The notes below the pieces were generated by a model. The model did no database searches. It saw nothing but the letters and a program-made list of their open reading frames with translations, and was not told the origin of the DNA. Made by a program: the position numbers and the translations under genes. A DNA stretch of 64,000 nucleotides, from contig JASGIS010000001.1 of the NCBI GenBank assembly GCA_047601745.1, positions 310,001 to 374,000 of the forward strand. Direction: 5' to 3'. Numbering within the stretch: the stretch's first letter is position 1; each line of letters begins with the position of its first letter. The stretch comes from JAKPAM01 sp047601745. GTDB taxonomy: Bacteria > Pseudomonadota > Gammaproteobacteria > Burkholderiales > Burkholderiaceae_E. Below, one piece after another: positions 17,202 to 25,676 of the stretch.

Positions 17202-18040
17202 GCTCCGGCGTCGATGCCGGCCCGCAGCGCCGCGTAGACCGGCGCGGTATCGGGCATCACGCCGCGCCACAGCCGGAACGATTCGGCCGCCTGCTCGACC
17301 AGCATGCCCAGGCCGTCGCTGGCATGCGCGCACCCGGCCTGCGCGGCCGCGCGCATGAACGCGGTCGGCCGCGCCGCGTAGACCATGTCGTAGGCGAGCC
17401 GCGCGCCGGCCAGGCAGGCCGGCGGCACGGCCGGCGCGGCGTCGTGCAGGCCGGCGGACGTCGCGTTGACGATCAGGTCGATGCCGGACGACGGGCAGTC
17501 GTCGAGCGCGGACAGCCGCCCGCCCGCGGCCTGGTCGAACGCGGCCGCCAGTTCGCGCGCGCGCTCGCGGCTGCGATTGAACACGCCGATCGACGCGACG
17601 CCGGCCTCGAGCAGCGGCAGCACGACGCCGCGCGCGGCGCCGCCGGCGCCGAGCAGCAGCACGCGCCGGCCCGCCAGCGGACAGGCGAGCCGCCGTTCGA
17701 GGTCGCGCACCAGGCCGACGCCGTCGGTGTTGTCGCCGAGCACGCCGTCGTCGGCGAACACCAGCGTGTTGACGGCGCCGGCCGCCGCCGCACGCGGCGT
17801 CAGCGTGTCGGCGAGCGCGGCGGCCTCGAGCTTGAACGGCACGGTGACGTTCAGGCCACGGCCGCCCGCCGCGCGAAAGTCCGCGACGGTCGCCGCGAAA
17901 CCGTCCAGCGGCGCGAGCAGCCGGCCGTAGCTCAGCCGCTGGCCGGTCTGCTCGGCGAATGCGGCATGGATCTGCGGCGAGCGGCTGTGCTCGATCGGGT
18001 GGCCGATGACGGCGTATCGGTCGAGGGTCGGTGCGTTCAT
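17198..18040 (-). CDS. aroE: Shikimate dehydrogenase
   Basis: 280 residues, usual length. Shikimate-binding residues are visible: SRSP (19-22), catalytic K70 in NVTVPFK and D106 in DNTDGVG. The NADP-binding loop is GAGGAARG (131-138), followed by FNRSRERA, which holds the adenine phosphate. It catalyses 3-dehydroshikimate to shikimate in aromatic amino acid synthesis. The same pathway appears at aroQ (24668). Downstream mtgA overlaps by 4 bp. Confidence 0.96.
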   Translation of the reverse strand: MNAPTLDRYAVIGHPIEHSRSPQIHAAFAEQTGQRLSYGRLLAPLDGFAATVADFRAAGGRGLNVTVPFKLEAAALADTLTPRAAAAGAVNTLVFADDGVLGDNTDGVGLVRDLERRLACPLAGRRVLLLGAGGAARGVVLPLLEAGVASIGVFNRSRERARELAAAFDQAAGGRLSALDDCPSSGIDLIVNATSAGLHDAAPAVPPACLAGARLAYDMVYAARPTAFMRAAAQAGCAHASDGLGMLVEQAAESFRLWRGVMPDTAPVYAALRAGIDAGA

Positions 18041-18118
18041 CGGTGCTTCGGCCTCCTCATTCGGCGCGCCCGCGACGCGGCCGCGATACCGCCGTTTCGC
18101 GAGCGAGGACCGTCGATG

Positions 18119-19018
18119 TCATTTGCGGGCCGCCGTCGTCTCCAGCCCTTTGTTCGTAAAGGTCCATGTGCGCACGATCTGCAGGATGTCGCCGTCCTTG
18201 GCCATCTCGGGCGTGAACCGGGCATAAGGCGCGCCGGCATAGACGATCTGCTTGACCGCGCGGTTCAGCACCGGGTACTTCGACGGCTTGTTGACGACGA
18301 TGTCGACGACGTTGCCGTGCTTGTCGATCTCGACCGTGCAGATCAGCGAGTCGTACATCTTGCCGCGCGCCTCGCGCGGATACAGGTCGGTGCCGATGCG
18401 CTCGATGCGGTCGGCCCATTCGTCGACGTAGCGCGCGTAGTTGACGCCCTTGGCGTTGATGCCGTAAGTCAGTCGCTTGGGCCGCTTGTTGTAGTCGGAG
18501 ATCTGCCGGTCGATCTGCGCTTGCAGCCGCGCGATCGCGCGCGTGGCCTCGTCGTCGGCGGCGGTCTCCGGCGTCGGCGGCGCGTCCGGCGTGCGCTGGC
18601 GCGGCGCGGCGACCGTCGGCGCCTGCTGCCGCGCCATCGCCAGCATCTGGCGCTGCTGCCGCTCGAGCTGGTCGATGCGCTGGCGCTGCTCGCGCAGGTC
18701 GTCACCGTCGCGCACCTGGTCCATCGCCGGCAGCGGCGACTTGGCGCGTCCCTGGTCGCGATCGCCGCCGCCTTCCTGGTTGACCTGGGCCAGCACTTCG
18801 GGCGCCAGCGGCGCGTTCTGCGTGCGCGCGTTCAGCAGCACGACCTCGATCTGCGAATCGAAGGGCTTGAACCGGATCGGCTCGGGCGCCGTGAAGCGCA
18901 CGGCCATCACGACGACGTGCAGCAGCAGCGACAGCGCCAGGCCGATCGCCAGCGGATCGCGTCGCCACCGGGCCCACGACGGCCCGTTGCCTCCCGCGCG
19001 CGGTAGCGTTGCCGACAT
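18119..19018 (-). CDS. TonB-like energy transducer protein
   Basis: 299 residues: cytoplasmic basic start, one membrane helix (about 25-42, LAIGLALSLLLHVVVMAV), a Gln/Arg/Ala-rich periplasmic region with predicted coiled coil (about 100-185), and a C-terminal TonB-type domain. The latter shows YPREARGKMYDSLICTVEID, a glycine-poor variant of the TonB YP...G.V.V fold. It could energise outer-membrane receptors, though no exbB/exbD or receptor is nearby and this chromosomal setting is conserved in Burkholderiales. It starts 5 bp after the ribonuclease stop. Confidence 0.82.
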   Translation of the reverse strand: MSATLPRAGGNGPSWARWRRDPLAIGLALSLLLHVVVMAVRFTAPEPIRFKPFDSQIEVVLLNARTQNAPLAPEVLAQVNQEGGGDRDQGRAKSPLPAMDQVRDGDDLREQRQRIDQLERQQRQMLAMARQQAPTVAAPRQRTPDAPPTPETAADDEATRAIARLQAQIDRQISDYNKRPKRLTYGINAKGVNYARYVDEWADRIERIGTDLYPREARGKMYDSLICTVEIDKHGNVVDIVVNKPSKYPVLNRAVKQIVYAGAPYARFTPEMAKDGDILQIVRTWTFTNKGLETTAARK

Positions 19019-19023
19019 CGGGC

Positions 19024-21153
19024 TCACCGCTGCTCGTCGGGAAGATCGCCGGCGGCGCCGCCGGCGGCGCCCTGCGCGTCGATGTCCGCCGCCCCGACAC
19101 CGGCCGCGCCTTGGGTCGCGTCGTGGGCCGCGTCTTGAGCCGCTTCTTGAGCCGCTTCTTCGGCTGCGTCCTCCGCCGCGTCCTCGACCGCATCGACGGC
19201 CTCGATCGTGTCGAGCGGGCCGTCGGCCTCGTCGATCAGCGACTCGACGTCGTCTTCGGCATCCGGATCGCCCCCGCCGCCCTCGCCTTCGCCTTCGCCG
19301 ACGTAGCGCGCTTCCAGGCTCAGATCGATGACGTCGGTCGACAGCACGTCGACGACGATCGGCCGCCCGGCCGGCAGCATCGGCATATCGGCCATGCGGA
19401 AATACAGCGGCGCCTGCGTCAGGCGCACGAGATCGTCGCGCACGACCACGGCATCGAGCCGCCCGAGGCCGCGCTGCTCGAGCCAGCGCAGGCACCAGTA
19501 GCGCTCCATCCGCGTCTGGAAGTCGGCATAGCCGGCATAGCGCGCGTCGAACGCGGTCATCACCGCGAACAGGTCGGCGTCCTGCGCGCCGAACGGCGGC
19601 GGCGAGCCCGTCAGCACGGCCAGCAACTGGCGCTGGTTGACCAGGTCGACGTAGCGGCGCAGCGGCGACGTGCTCCACATGTACTGCGACACGCCCAGGC
19701 CCTGGTGCGGCAGCGGATGCGTGCTGGTGCGCACGCGGCCGGCCTGCTGCGAACGGTAGATGCCCGACGTGCGATGCTCGGCCAGCAGCAGCCCCCAGGA
19801 GCTGTTCGCGAAGATCATCATCTCGGAGACGATCCGGTCGAGCGGCGCGTCGCGGCGGCGCTGGACGATGCGGACCTGGTCATCGTCGACGTAGAAACTG
19901 AAATCGGTGCGGAAACGCGGCTCGGGCTTGCCGCGCACGCGTTCGCGTTCGGCGCACAGCGCCTGCGTCAGCGTCCACAGCACGCGCAGCGCGTCGCCGA
20001 ACGGCATCGGCGCGGACGGATCGTCGAGCGCCTGCTCGGTGATCGTGCCGTCCAGCAGGTCGTGCCGCAGATTGGCGGCGACGCGGATCCGCTCGAGCTG
20101 CGAGAACGTCGAAACGATGCGCGTGCCGTCATCGTCGAGGTCCGCGTACAGCGACAGCACCGGCACGTCGCGCCCTTCGTCGAGCGAGAAGCCGGCGACC
20201 AGCTCGTCCGGCAGCATCGTGATCTTGTCGCCGGGCATGTAGACGGTCGACATCCGCTCGCGCGCGAGCTCGTCCAGCTCGCCGCCCGGCGCGATCGCGA
20301 AGCCCGGCGCGGCGATGTGCACGCCGACGCGCACGCCGCCCTGCGGCAGGTGCGTGACCGACAGGCAGTCGTCGATCTCGGTCGTCGTCGAATCGTCGAC
20401 CGAGAACGCCTCGACCCCGGCCAGCGGCAGCGAGGACGGATCGGGCAGCGCGCCGACCCATTCGGCGACCGCGGCCGGAAACCCGAGGCCATGCGGGAAG
20501 TACTCGGCGGCGAAACGGGCCAGGTGCAGCGCGCGCGGCGACGCGAACGCGCCGGCATCGAGCAGCACGCGCTCGGGCGCCCGATGGGCGAGCTGGCACG
20601 CGCGGTCGAGCGCCCGGTATTCGGCGCTCTGCTTGTCGGGCTTGACCAACAGGAACGCCGCCTGGCGGCCGATCGCCTCGGGCAACCGATGCTCGAGCAG
20701 CGCCTGCGCGTCGGACTCGATGCGCAGCTCGAGCTGGCGCTTGCGCTCGACGGCGGCCAGCGCGGCCTTGAGCACGTCGGGCGGCGCGGGCCGGAACCGG
20801 CCGCGTCCCTTGCGATGGAAGTAGACGGGCGCGCCGTGCAGGCGAAGCAGCAGGCCGGCGGACTCGGCCGCCGTCGGCTTGCGGCCGAAATACTCTTCGG
20901 CCAGCTCGAGAAAGCCGAACTCCTGCTGCGGCGCGCACTCCCACAGGAAATCGAGCTCGATGTCGGCGGCCAGCGCGGCGGCGTCGGCCATCATCGTCGC
21001 CGGGTCCGGCGAATCGAAGCGCAGCACGACGTGGCCGCTCTTGATCTTGGCGCGACGGCCGCTGCCGTATTCGATCTGCAGGCTGGCGCCGGCGTCGGAC
21101 AGGATCGAGGCGGCCTTGAAGCCGCCATCTTCTTCGAACAGGACGTGACTCAT
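19024..21153 (-). CDS. RNase II/R-family exoribonuclease (RNB domain)
   Basis: 709 residues. The RNB catalytic centre is clear: FSVDDSTTTEIDDCLSV with metal ligands D253, D254, D261 and D262; downstream MPGDKITMLP and YMWSTSPLRRYVDL are also family motifs. It degrades single-stranded RNA 3' to 5'. The N-terminal cold-shock domains are weak, as in the short betaproteobacterial branch. The last 75 residues are an acidic, Ala-rich repetitive tail (EDAAEEAAQEAAQ) without known role. The start overlaps the yqiA stop by 4 bp. Confidence 0.92.
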   Translation of the reverse strand: MSHVLFEEDGGFKAASILSDAGASLQIEYGSGRRAKIKSGHVVLRFDSPDPATMMADAAALAADIELDFLWECAPQQEFGFLELAEEYFGRKPTAAESAGLLLRLHGAPVYFHRKGRGRFRPAPPDVLKAALAAVERKRQLELRIESDAQALLEHRLPEAIGRQAAFLLVKPDKQSAEYRALDRACQLAHRAPERVLLDAGAFASPRALHLARFAAEYFPHGLGFPAAVAEWVGALPDPSSLPLAGVEAFSVDDSTTTEIDDCLSVTHLPQGGVRVGVHIAAPGFAIAPGGELDELARERMSTVYMPGDKITMLPDELVAGFSLDEGRDVPVLSLYADLDDDGTRIVSTFSQLERIRVAANLRHDLLDGTITEQALDDPSAPMPFGDALRVLWTLTQALCAERERVRGKPEPRFRTDFSFYVDDDQVRIVQRRRDAPLDRIVSEMMIFANSSWGLLLAEHRTSGIYRSQQAGRVRTSTHPLPHQGLGVSQYMWSTSPLRRYVDLVNQRQLLAVLTGSPPPFGAQDADLFAVMTAFDARYAGYADFQTRMERYWCLRWLEQRGLGRLDAVVVRDDLVRLTQAPLYFRMADMPMLPAGRPIVVDVLSTDVIDLSLEARYVGEGEGEGGGGDPDAEDDVESLIDEADGPLDTIEAVDAVEDAAEDAAEEAAQEAAQDAAHDATQGAAGVGAADIDAQGAAGGAAGDLPDEQR

Positions 21154-21734
21154 TGGCCCTCGCCGGTCAGGCCGGCGAACGCCAGCACGTCATCGCCGTA
21201 GTCGGCGAAATCACTGAGGCCGTGGTCGCTGCCGGCGATGATCCGGTGCCGGGCACCGGGGTAATGAGCGACCATGTCGCGCCAGTCGAGCAGTTCGTCG
21301 CCGGTGGCCGCGATCAGCAGGTAGCGGGCCGGATCGGTGATGCGGGCCACGTCGAACTCGCGCAGTTCGTCGAGATGGACGGGCTTGAACTCGAACGGCT
21401 CGTCGCTGTGGTACTGCGTCTGCACGCCGACGTGCGCGGCCAGGCCTTCGGCCGGCCGCACCGCCGGGTTCAGCAGCACGCAGCGGCATCCGTAGCGCTC
21501 GGCCAGCCAGGTCGCGTAGTAACCGCCCAGCGAGCTGCCGACCAGCGTGTCGTCGCGGCGCGGCGCGATCGTGGTTTCGACGAGCTCGATCGCCTCGCGC
21601 GGCGATGCCGGCAGTTGCGGACAGACGTAGCGGTCCGACAGGCCCAGCCCGGCCAGCCGCGACGCGAGCCAGGACGCCTTGAACGAACGCGGCGACGAAC
21701 GGAACCCGTGCAGGTAGATCAATCGGGACGGCAT
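21150..21734 (-). CDS. yqiA: YqiA-type alpha/beta-hydrolase esterase
   Basis: 194 residues, single alpha/beta-hydrolase domain. The oxyanion region is IYLHGFRSSP, the nucleophile elbow GSSLGG (S68), the acid probably in ATGDELLDW and the histidine in GSDHGLSDF. E. coli YqiA hydrolyses short acyl-CoA and p-nitrophenyl esters; the physiological substrate is unknown. It sits 16 bp after mpl and overlaps the ribonuclease gene, so it is in the mpl-yqiA-rnb-tonB run. Confidence 0.9.
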   Translation of the reverse strand: MPSRLIYLHGFRSSPRSFKASWLASRLAGLGLSDRYVCPQLPASPREAIELVETTIAPRRDDTLVGSSLGGYYATWLAERYGCRCVLLNPAVRPAEGLAAHVGVQTQYHSDEPFEFKPVHLDELREFDVARITDPARYLLIAATGDELLDWRDMVAHYPGARHRIIAGSDHGLSDFADYGDDVLAFAGLTGEGQ

Positions 21735-21750
21735 CGGTCGGATCCTGCGT

Positions 21751-23169
21751 TCAGGCGGGTACGCGGGCGCGCAGGCCGTCGAGCAGCCGCTGGTGGATGC
21801 CGCCGAAGCCGCCGTTGCTCATCACCAGCACCCGGTCGCCGGGTCGCGCGTCGGCGACGATCGCATCGGCCAGCGCCGGCAGCTCGCGCTCGACCCGCAC
21901 CCGCGCGCCGAGCGGCGACAGCGCCGCAGCCACGTCCCAGTCGACGCCGCCCGCGTAGCAATAGACGCGATCGGCCTCGGCCAGGCTGCCCGGCAGCGCC
22001 GCCTGCATCACGCCGAGCTTCATCGTGTTCGAGCGCGGCTCGAGCACCGCCAGGATCCGCTGGCCGGGCGTCAGCCGCGCGCGCAGGCCGGCGATCGTCG
22101 TGCGGATCGCCGTCGGGTGGTGCGCGAAATCGTCGATGACGACGACCTCGCCGACCTCGCCGCGGGTTTCGAGCCGCCGCCGGATGCCGGCGAACGAGCC
22201 CAGCGCGTCGACCGCCCGCGCCGGTTCGACGCCGACGTGCGCGGCCGCCGCGATCGCGGCCAGCGCGTTGCTGCGGTTGTGCGCGCCGGCCAGTTCGAGC
22301 CGGCAGCGGCCGATCCGGCGTTCGCCGAACCGGACGTCGAACTCGCTGGCCGCCGGGGTCTCGGCGACGTCGGATTCGTGCCAGCCGCTGGCCGTGCCGA
22401 ACGTGTGCAACTGGCTCCAGCAGCCGCGCTGCAGCACCCGCGCCAGCGATTCCTCGCGGCCGTTGACGACCAGCCGGGCCGAGCCCGCCATCGTCCTGAC
22501 CAGGTGGTGGAACTGCGTCTCGATCGCCGCCAGGTCGGCGAAGATGTCGGCGTGGTCGAACTCGAGGTTGTTCAGGATCGCGGTGCGCGGCCGGTAGTGG
22601 ACGAACTTCGAGCGCTTGTCGAAGAACGCCGTGTCGTACTCGTCGGCCTCGATGACGAACAGCGGCGAGCGGCCGAGCCGCGCCGAGATCTCGAAGTTGC
22701 CCGGCACCCCGCCGATCAGGAAACCCGGCTCGCCGGCCGCCAGCCGCGGATCGGCGACCGGCCCGGGCGACTGCGCGTCGCGCGCGGCCACGTCGAGGAT
22801 CCACGCGAGCATCGACGAGGTCGTCGTCTTGCCGTGCGTGCCGGCGACGGCCAGCACGTGGCGTCCGCGCAACACGTGGTCGGCCAGCCACTGCGGACCC
22901 GATTCGTACGGCTGACCCGATTCGAGGATCGCCTCCATCAGCGGATTGCCGCGCGACACGACGTTGCCGATGACCCAGACATCCGGCGCGATCGACAACT
23001 GATCGGCATCGAAGCCTTCGACCAGGTCGATGCCGAGCGCGCGAAGCTGGTCGCTCATCGGCGGATAGACGTTGGCGTCGCAGCCCGTGACCCGGACACC
23101 GGACTCACGCGCGATCGCCGCGATGCCCCCCATGAAGGTGCCGCAGATGCCCAGAATATGTATATGCAT
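21751..23169 (-). CDS. mpl: UDP-N-acetylmuramate:L-alanyl-gamma-D-glutamyl-meso-diaminopimelate ligase
   Basis: 472 residues from the ATG at 23169, where the family's usual MHIHILGICGTFMGG start falls; another ATG six codons upstream is possible. ATP-binding loop GTHGKTTT (110-117), substrate motif NNLEFDHADIF, and the C-terminal DFAHHPTAI typical of Mur ligases. It reattaches the recycled murein tripeptide to UDP-MurNAc. Together with ampD (43096) the window encodes two steps of wall recycling. Confidence 0.96.
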   Translation of the reverse strand: MHIHILGICGTFMGGIAAIARESGVRVTGCDANVYPPMSDQLRALGIDLVEGFDADQLSIAPDVWVIGNVVSRGNPLMEAILESGQPYESGPQWLADHVLRGRHVLAVAGTHGKTTTSSMLAWILDVAARDAQSPGPVADPRLAAGEPGFLIGGVPGNFEISARLGRSPLFVIEADEYDTAFFDKRSKFVHYRPRTAILNNLEFDHADIFADLAAIETQFHHLVRTMAGSARLVVNGREESLARVLQRGCWSQLHTFGTASGWHESDVAETPAASEFDVRFGERRIGRCRLELAGAHNRSNALAAIAAAAHVGVEPARAVDALGSFAGIRRRLETRGEVGEVVVIDDFAHHPTAIRTTIAGLRARLTPGQRILAVLEPRSNTMKLGVMQAALPGSLAEADRVYCYAGGVDWDVAAALSPLGARVRVERELPALADAIVADARPGDRVLVMSNGGFGGIHQRLLDGLRARVPA

Positions 23170-23290
23170 GCCGCCTGGCCGAAGCATCGGCCGCCGAGAC
23201 GATGACCGAGAGGATGAAAGCCGAACCCGTCATTCTAACCGACACCCCTCGGCGCGAAACCCGTCGGCAGGCCGCTGTCGGCTGCTGGGC

Positions 23291-23296
23291 TACACT
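23291..23296 (+). promoter_or_regulatory. Candidate -10 element directly before a possibly leaderless gene
   Basis: TACACT lies so that transcription would begin about at the A of the ATG at 23303. No ribosome site precedes that ATG and no good -35 is visible, so the promoter is tentative. Confidence 0.35.
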
Positions 23297-23302
23297 AGTT
23301 CG

Positions 23303-23884
23303 ATGGATTCGCAAGTACGCAAGGAACTGGCCGCCAGCGCCGCGCGCTGGATCGCCGACGGCGGGCTCGACTACGGCGCCGCCAAGCAGCGGGCGGTCCG
23401 CGAGCTGTTCGGCGACGCGCGCGCGCCGCGCGCCGTGCTGCCCGACAACGAGCAGATCGACGAGGCGCTGCGCGAGCACCTGGCCTTGTTCGACGACGGC
23501 CACACCGAGCGCGTCGACCGGATGCGCCGGGTCACGCTCGCGCTGATGGACGAACTGGCCGACTTCTCGCCGCTGGCCACCGGCGCGGTCTGGAAGGGCA
23601 TCGCCACCGAGCACGCGCCGATCCACCTGCAGCTGTTCCACGACAACGCCAAGGACGTCCCGATCCGCCTGATCAACCGGCGCGTCGACTACGACGCGGT
23701 GACGGTGCCGCACTTCCGGACCGGCGAGGACGTCGAGGCCTTCGCGTGCCTGTGGCACGACCAGCCGGTGCTGCTGTCGGTCTACGGCGAACACGATCTG
23801 CGCGGCGCGCTCAAGCCGGTCAACGGCGTGACGCAACGCGGCGACCGCCGGGCGCTGGCGCGGCTGATGGAGACGGCGGAGTGA
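23303..23884 (+). CDS. Conserved hypothetical protein, probable regulatory/nucleotidyltransferase-like
   Basis: 193 residues, soluble, opening MDSQVRKELAASAARWIADG. Central motifs include FSPLATGAVWKG and IHLQLFHDNAKDVPIRLIN, which recall a minimal nucleotidyltransferase-like fold (G, W, K and a downstream D), but I cannot confirm activity. The same neighbour is frequent between mpl and tlpA/aroQ in Burkholderiales. Its stop overlaps the next gene's GTG by 4 bp, implying co-translation with the thioredoxin-like protein. No Shine-Dalgarno site precedes the ATG. Confidence 0.7.
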   Translation: MDSQVRKELAASAARWIADGGLDYGAAKQRAVRELFGDARAPRAVLPDNEQIDEALREHLALFDDGHTERVDRMRRVTLALMDELADFSPLATGAVWKGIATEHAPIHLQLFHDNAKDVPIRLINRRVDYDAVTVPHFRTGEDVEAFACLWHDQPVLLSVYGEHDLRGALKPVNGVTQRGDRRALARLMETAE

Positions 23885-24498
23885 GCGCGGCGCCCGGTTC
23901 GCCGGCCCCCGGTTCGCCGCCCCCCGCTTCGCCGGGCGAGGCCGCCCGCTCGCCGCGCCGGCGCTGGCTGGCGCTGCTGGCCGCGGCGCTGGTCGCGACG
24001 GCCGTCGGCGCGTGGTTCGGCAGCGGACGGCATCAGGACAGTGGCGCGGCCACCGCCGCGTTCGACCGTCTGCGCGCGCAGACGCTGCCCGATCCGCAGG
24101 GCCAGCCGGTTCCGTTGACGCGCTTCGACGACCGGCTGCGGGTCGTCAACTTCTGGGCGACCTGGTGTCCGCCCTGCGTCGAAGAAATGCCCGCGCTGTC
24201 GGCGCTGCAGCGCGAGCTCGACGCGGCCGGCGGACAACCTCCGGCGCAAATTCTCGGTATCGGCATCGATTCGGCCGCGAAGATCGCCGAATTTGCGAAC
24301 AAGCACCAGATCGCCTATCCTGTGCTGGTCGCCGGTGCCGGCGGGCTCGATATGCTGCGCGAGCTCGGCAACGACAGCGGCGGCCTGCCGTTTACGCTCA
24401 TCATCGACGCCAAAGGGCGTATCATCGATCGAGTTAGCGGTACGATCGACATCGGCCGCCTGCGCGAGCAATTACAGACGCTGCAGCGCGCGGGCTGA
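23881..24498 (+). CDS. TlpA/ResA-type membrane-anchored thioredoxin
   Basis: 205 residues starting at a GTG inside the preceding stop (GTGA). A Pro/Gly/Ser repeat tail (APGSP units, 15-bp DNA repeats) precedes one membrane helix (about 29-47). The periplasmic thioredoxin domain has the active site WCPPC (C96, C99) in FWATWCPPCVEEMP and the cis-Pro loop GGLPFTLII. Relatives reduce disulfides for cytochrome c maturation or copper-centre assembly; which one is not evident here. Confidence 0.9.
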   Translation: MSAAPGSPAPGSPPPASPGEAARSPRRRWLALLAAALVATAVGAWFGSGRHQDSGAATAAFDRLRAQTLPDPQGQPVPLTRFDDRLRVVNFWATWCPPCVEEMPALSALQRELDAAGGQPPAQILGIGIDSAAKIAEFANKHQIAYPVLVAGAGGLDMLRELGNDSGGLPFTLIIDAKGRIIDRVSGTIDIGRLREQLQTLQRAG

Positions 24499-24591
24499 TC
24501 CGGCCTCCCGCCGGCCCTCTGCCCGGGGCAGACCCGATCGGTCCTCCTCACGACGGGCGCGGCGCGGGCCCGCGTCGTCTGCCGAAACTGA

Positions 24592-24619
24592 TTGCAGTTC
24601 GGCCAAAGACGGTTAAAAT
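24592..24619 (+). promoter_or_regulatory. Candidate sigma-70 promoter of aroQ-accBC
   Basis: -35 TTGCAG (24592-24597), 16-bp spacer, -10 TAAAAT (24614-24619). Transcription would start near 24626 and give a leader of about 42 nt to the aroQ ATG. Close to consensus; likely drives aroQ and the accB-accC pair. Confidence 0.65.
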
Positions 24620-24667
24620 GCCGTCTTCATCAGCCAATAGCGCTCAAATCGTCAACCGCGGCCGTCT

Positions 24668-25111
24668 ATGAGTCCATTGATCTGGGTGCTCCACGGGCCC
24701 AATCTGAATCTGCTGGGCACGCGCGAACCGGGCGTCTACGGTGTCGACACGCTCGCCGGCATCAATGGCCAGCTCGAATCGCTCGCGAACGCGCACCAGG
24801 TCCGGCTCGATTGCTTCCAGTCCAACCATGAGGGGGCGCTGGTCGACCGGATCCAGCAGGCGGGCGCCGAAGGCGTTTCGTTCATCGTCATCAACCCGGC
24901 GGCGTTCACGCATACCAGCGTCGCGATCCGCGACGCGCTGGCTGCCGTGGCCGTGCCGTTCGTCGAGGTGCATCTGAGCAACGTGCACAAGCGCGAGCCG
25001 TTCCGGCACCACTCGTATTTCTCCGACCTGGCGGTCGGTGTCATCGCCGGACTGGGCGCCGAAGGCTACCTGGCCGCGCTGCGCTACGCGATCCGCACGC
25101 TGCGCCACTGA
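24668..25111 (+). CDS. aroQ: 3-dehydroquinate dehydratase, type II
   Basis: 147 residues, the usual size of the dodecameric type II enzyme. LHGPNLNLLGTREPGVYG holds catalytic R19 and Y24; NPAAFTHTS and VEVHLSNVHKREPFRHHS are the substrate-binding segments. Catalyses step three of the shikimate pathway. Position just before accB-accC is a standard proteobacterial arrangement. Confidence 0.97.
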   Translation: MSPLIWVLHGPNLNLLGTREPGVYGVDTLAGINGQLESLANAHQVRLDCFQSNHEGALVDRIQQAGAEGVSFIVINPAAFTHTSVAIRDALAAVAVPFVEVHLSNVHKREPFRHHSYFSDLAVGVIAGLGAEGYLAALRYAIRTLRH

Positions 25112-25190
25112 CGACCGCCGTCCCGGGCCGCCGCCGGCCTGGCGGCCAGCCCTCCCAGCCAAGGCAACTCATCTGAATCGAGGAACTTCG

Positions 25191-25676
25191 ATGGATCTAC
25201 GCAAACTCAAGACGCTGATCGACCTGGTCTCCGAATCGGGCATCGCCGAGCTCGAGATCACCGAAGGCGAAGGCAAGGTCCGCATCGTCAAGAACAGCCC
25301 GACCACCGTCTACGCCGGCGCGCCGGTCTCGATGCCCTATGCCGGCATGCCGATGGCCGGGCCGATGATGGCGCCCGCCCCGGCCGGCGCCGCGCCGGCA
25401 GCTCCCGCGGCGGCAGAGCCGGCCGCGCCCGAAGTGCCGTCCGGCCACATCGTCAAGTCGCCGATGGTCGGCACGTTCTACCGCGCGGCCCAGCCGGGCT
25501 CGGCACCGTTCGTCGACGTCGGCGCCGAGGTCAAGGAAGGGCAGACGCTGTGCATCATCGAGGCGATGAAGCTGCTCAACGAGATCGAATCGGACAAGGG
25601 GGGCAAGATCAAGAGCATCCTGGTCGAGAACGGCCAGCCCGTCGAATTCGGCCAGCCGCTGTTCGTGATCGAATAA
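25191..25676 (+). CDS. accB: Biotin carboxyl carrier protein of acetyl-CoA carboxylase
   Basis: 161 residues. N-terminal MDLRKLKTLIDLV domain, a flexible Ala/Pro/Met linker (about 50-82) and the biotinyl domain with VKSPMVGTFYRAAQPG and the biotin-attachment site EAMKLLNE (K127). GAGGA lies 7 bases before the ATG. The TAA overlaps the accC ATG by one base, so carrier and carboxylase are co-translated. Confidence 0.97.
   Translation: MDLRKLKTLIDLVSESGIAELEITEGEGKVRIVKNSPTTVYAGAPVSMPYAGMPMAGPMMAPAPAGAAPAAPAAAEPAAPEVPSGHIVKSPMVGTFYRAAQPGSAPFVDVGAEVKEGQTLCIIEAMKLLNEIESDKGGKIKSILVENGQPVEFGQPLFVIE

Noticed and set aside
18119..19018. tolA
   Set aside because: Membrane anchor plus Ala/Gln-rich region resembles TolA, but the C-terminal fold is TonB-like and there are no tol genes nearby.
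24551..24572. Terminator after the tlpA-like gene
   Set aside because: GC-rich palindrome (CGCGGGCCCGCG) but no following U tract, and the base composition makes chance palindromes common.
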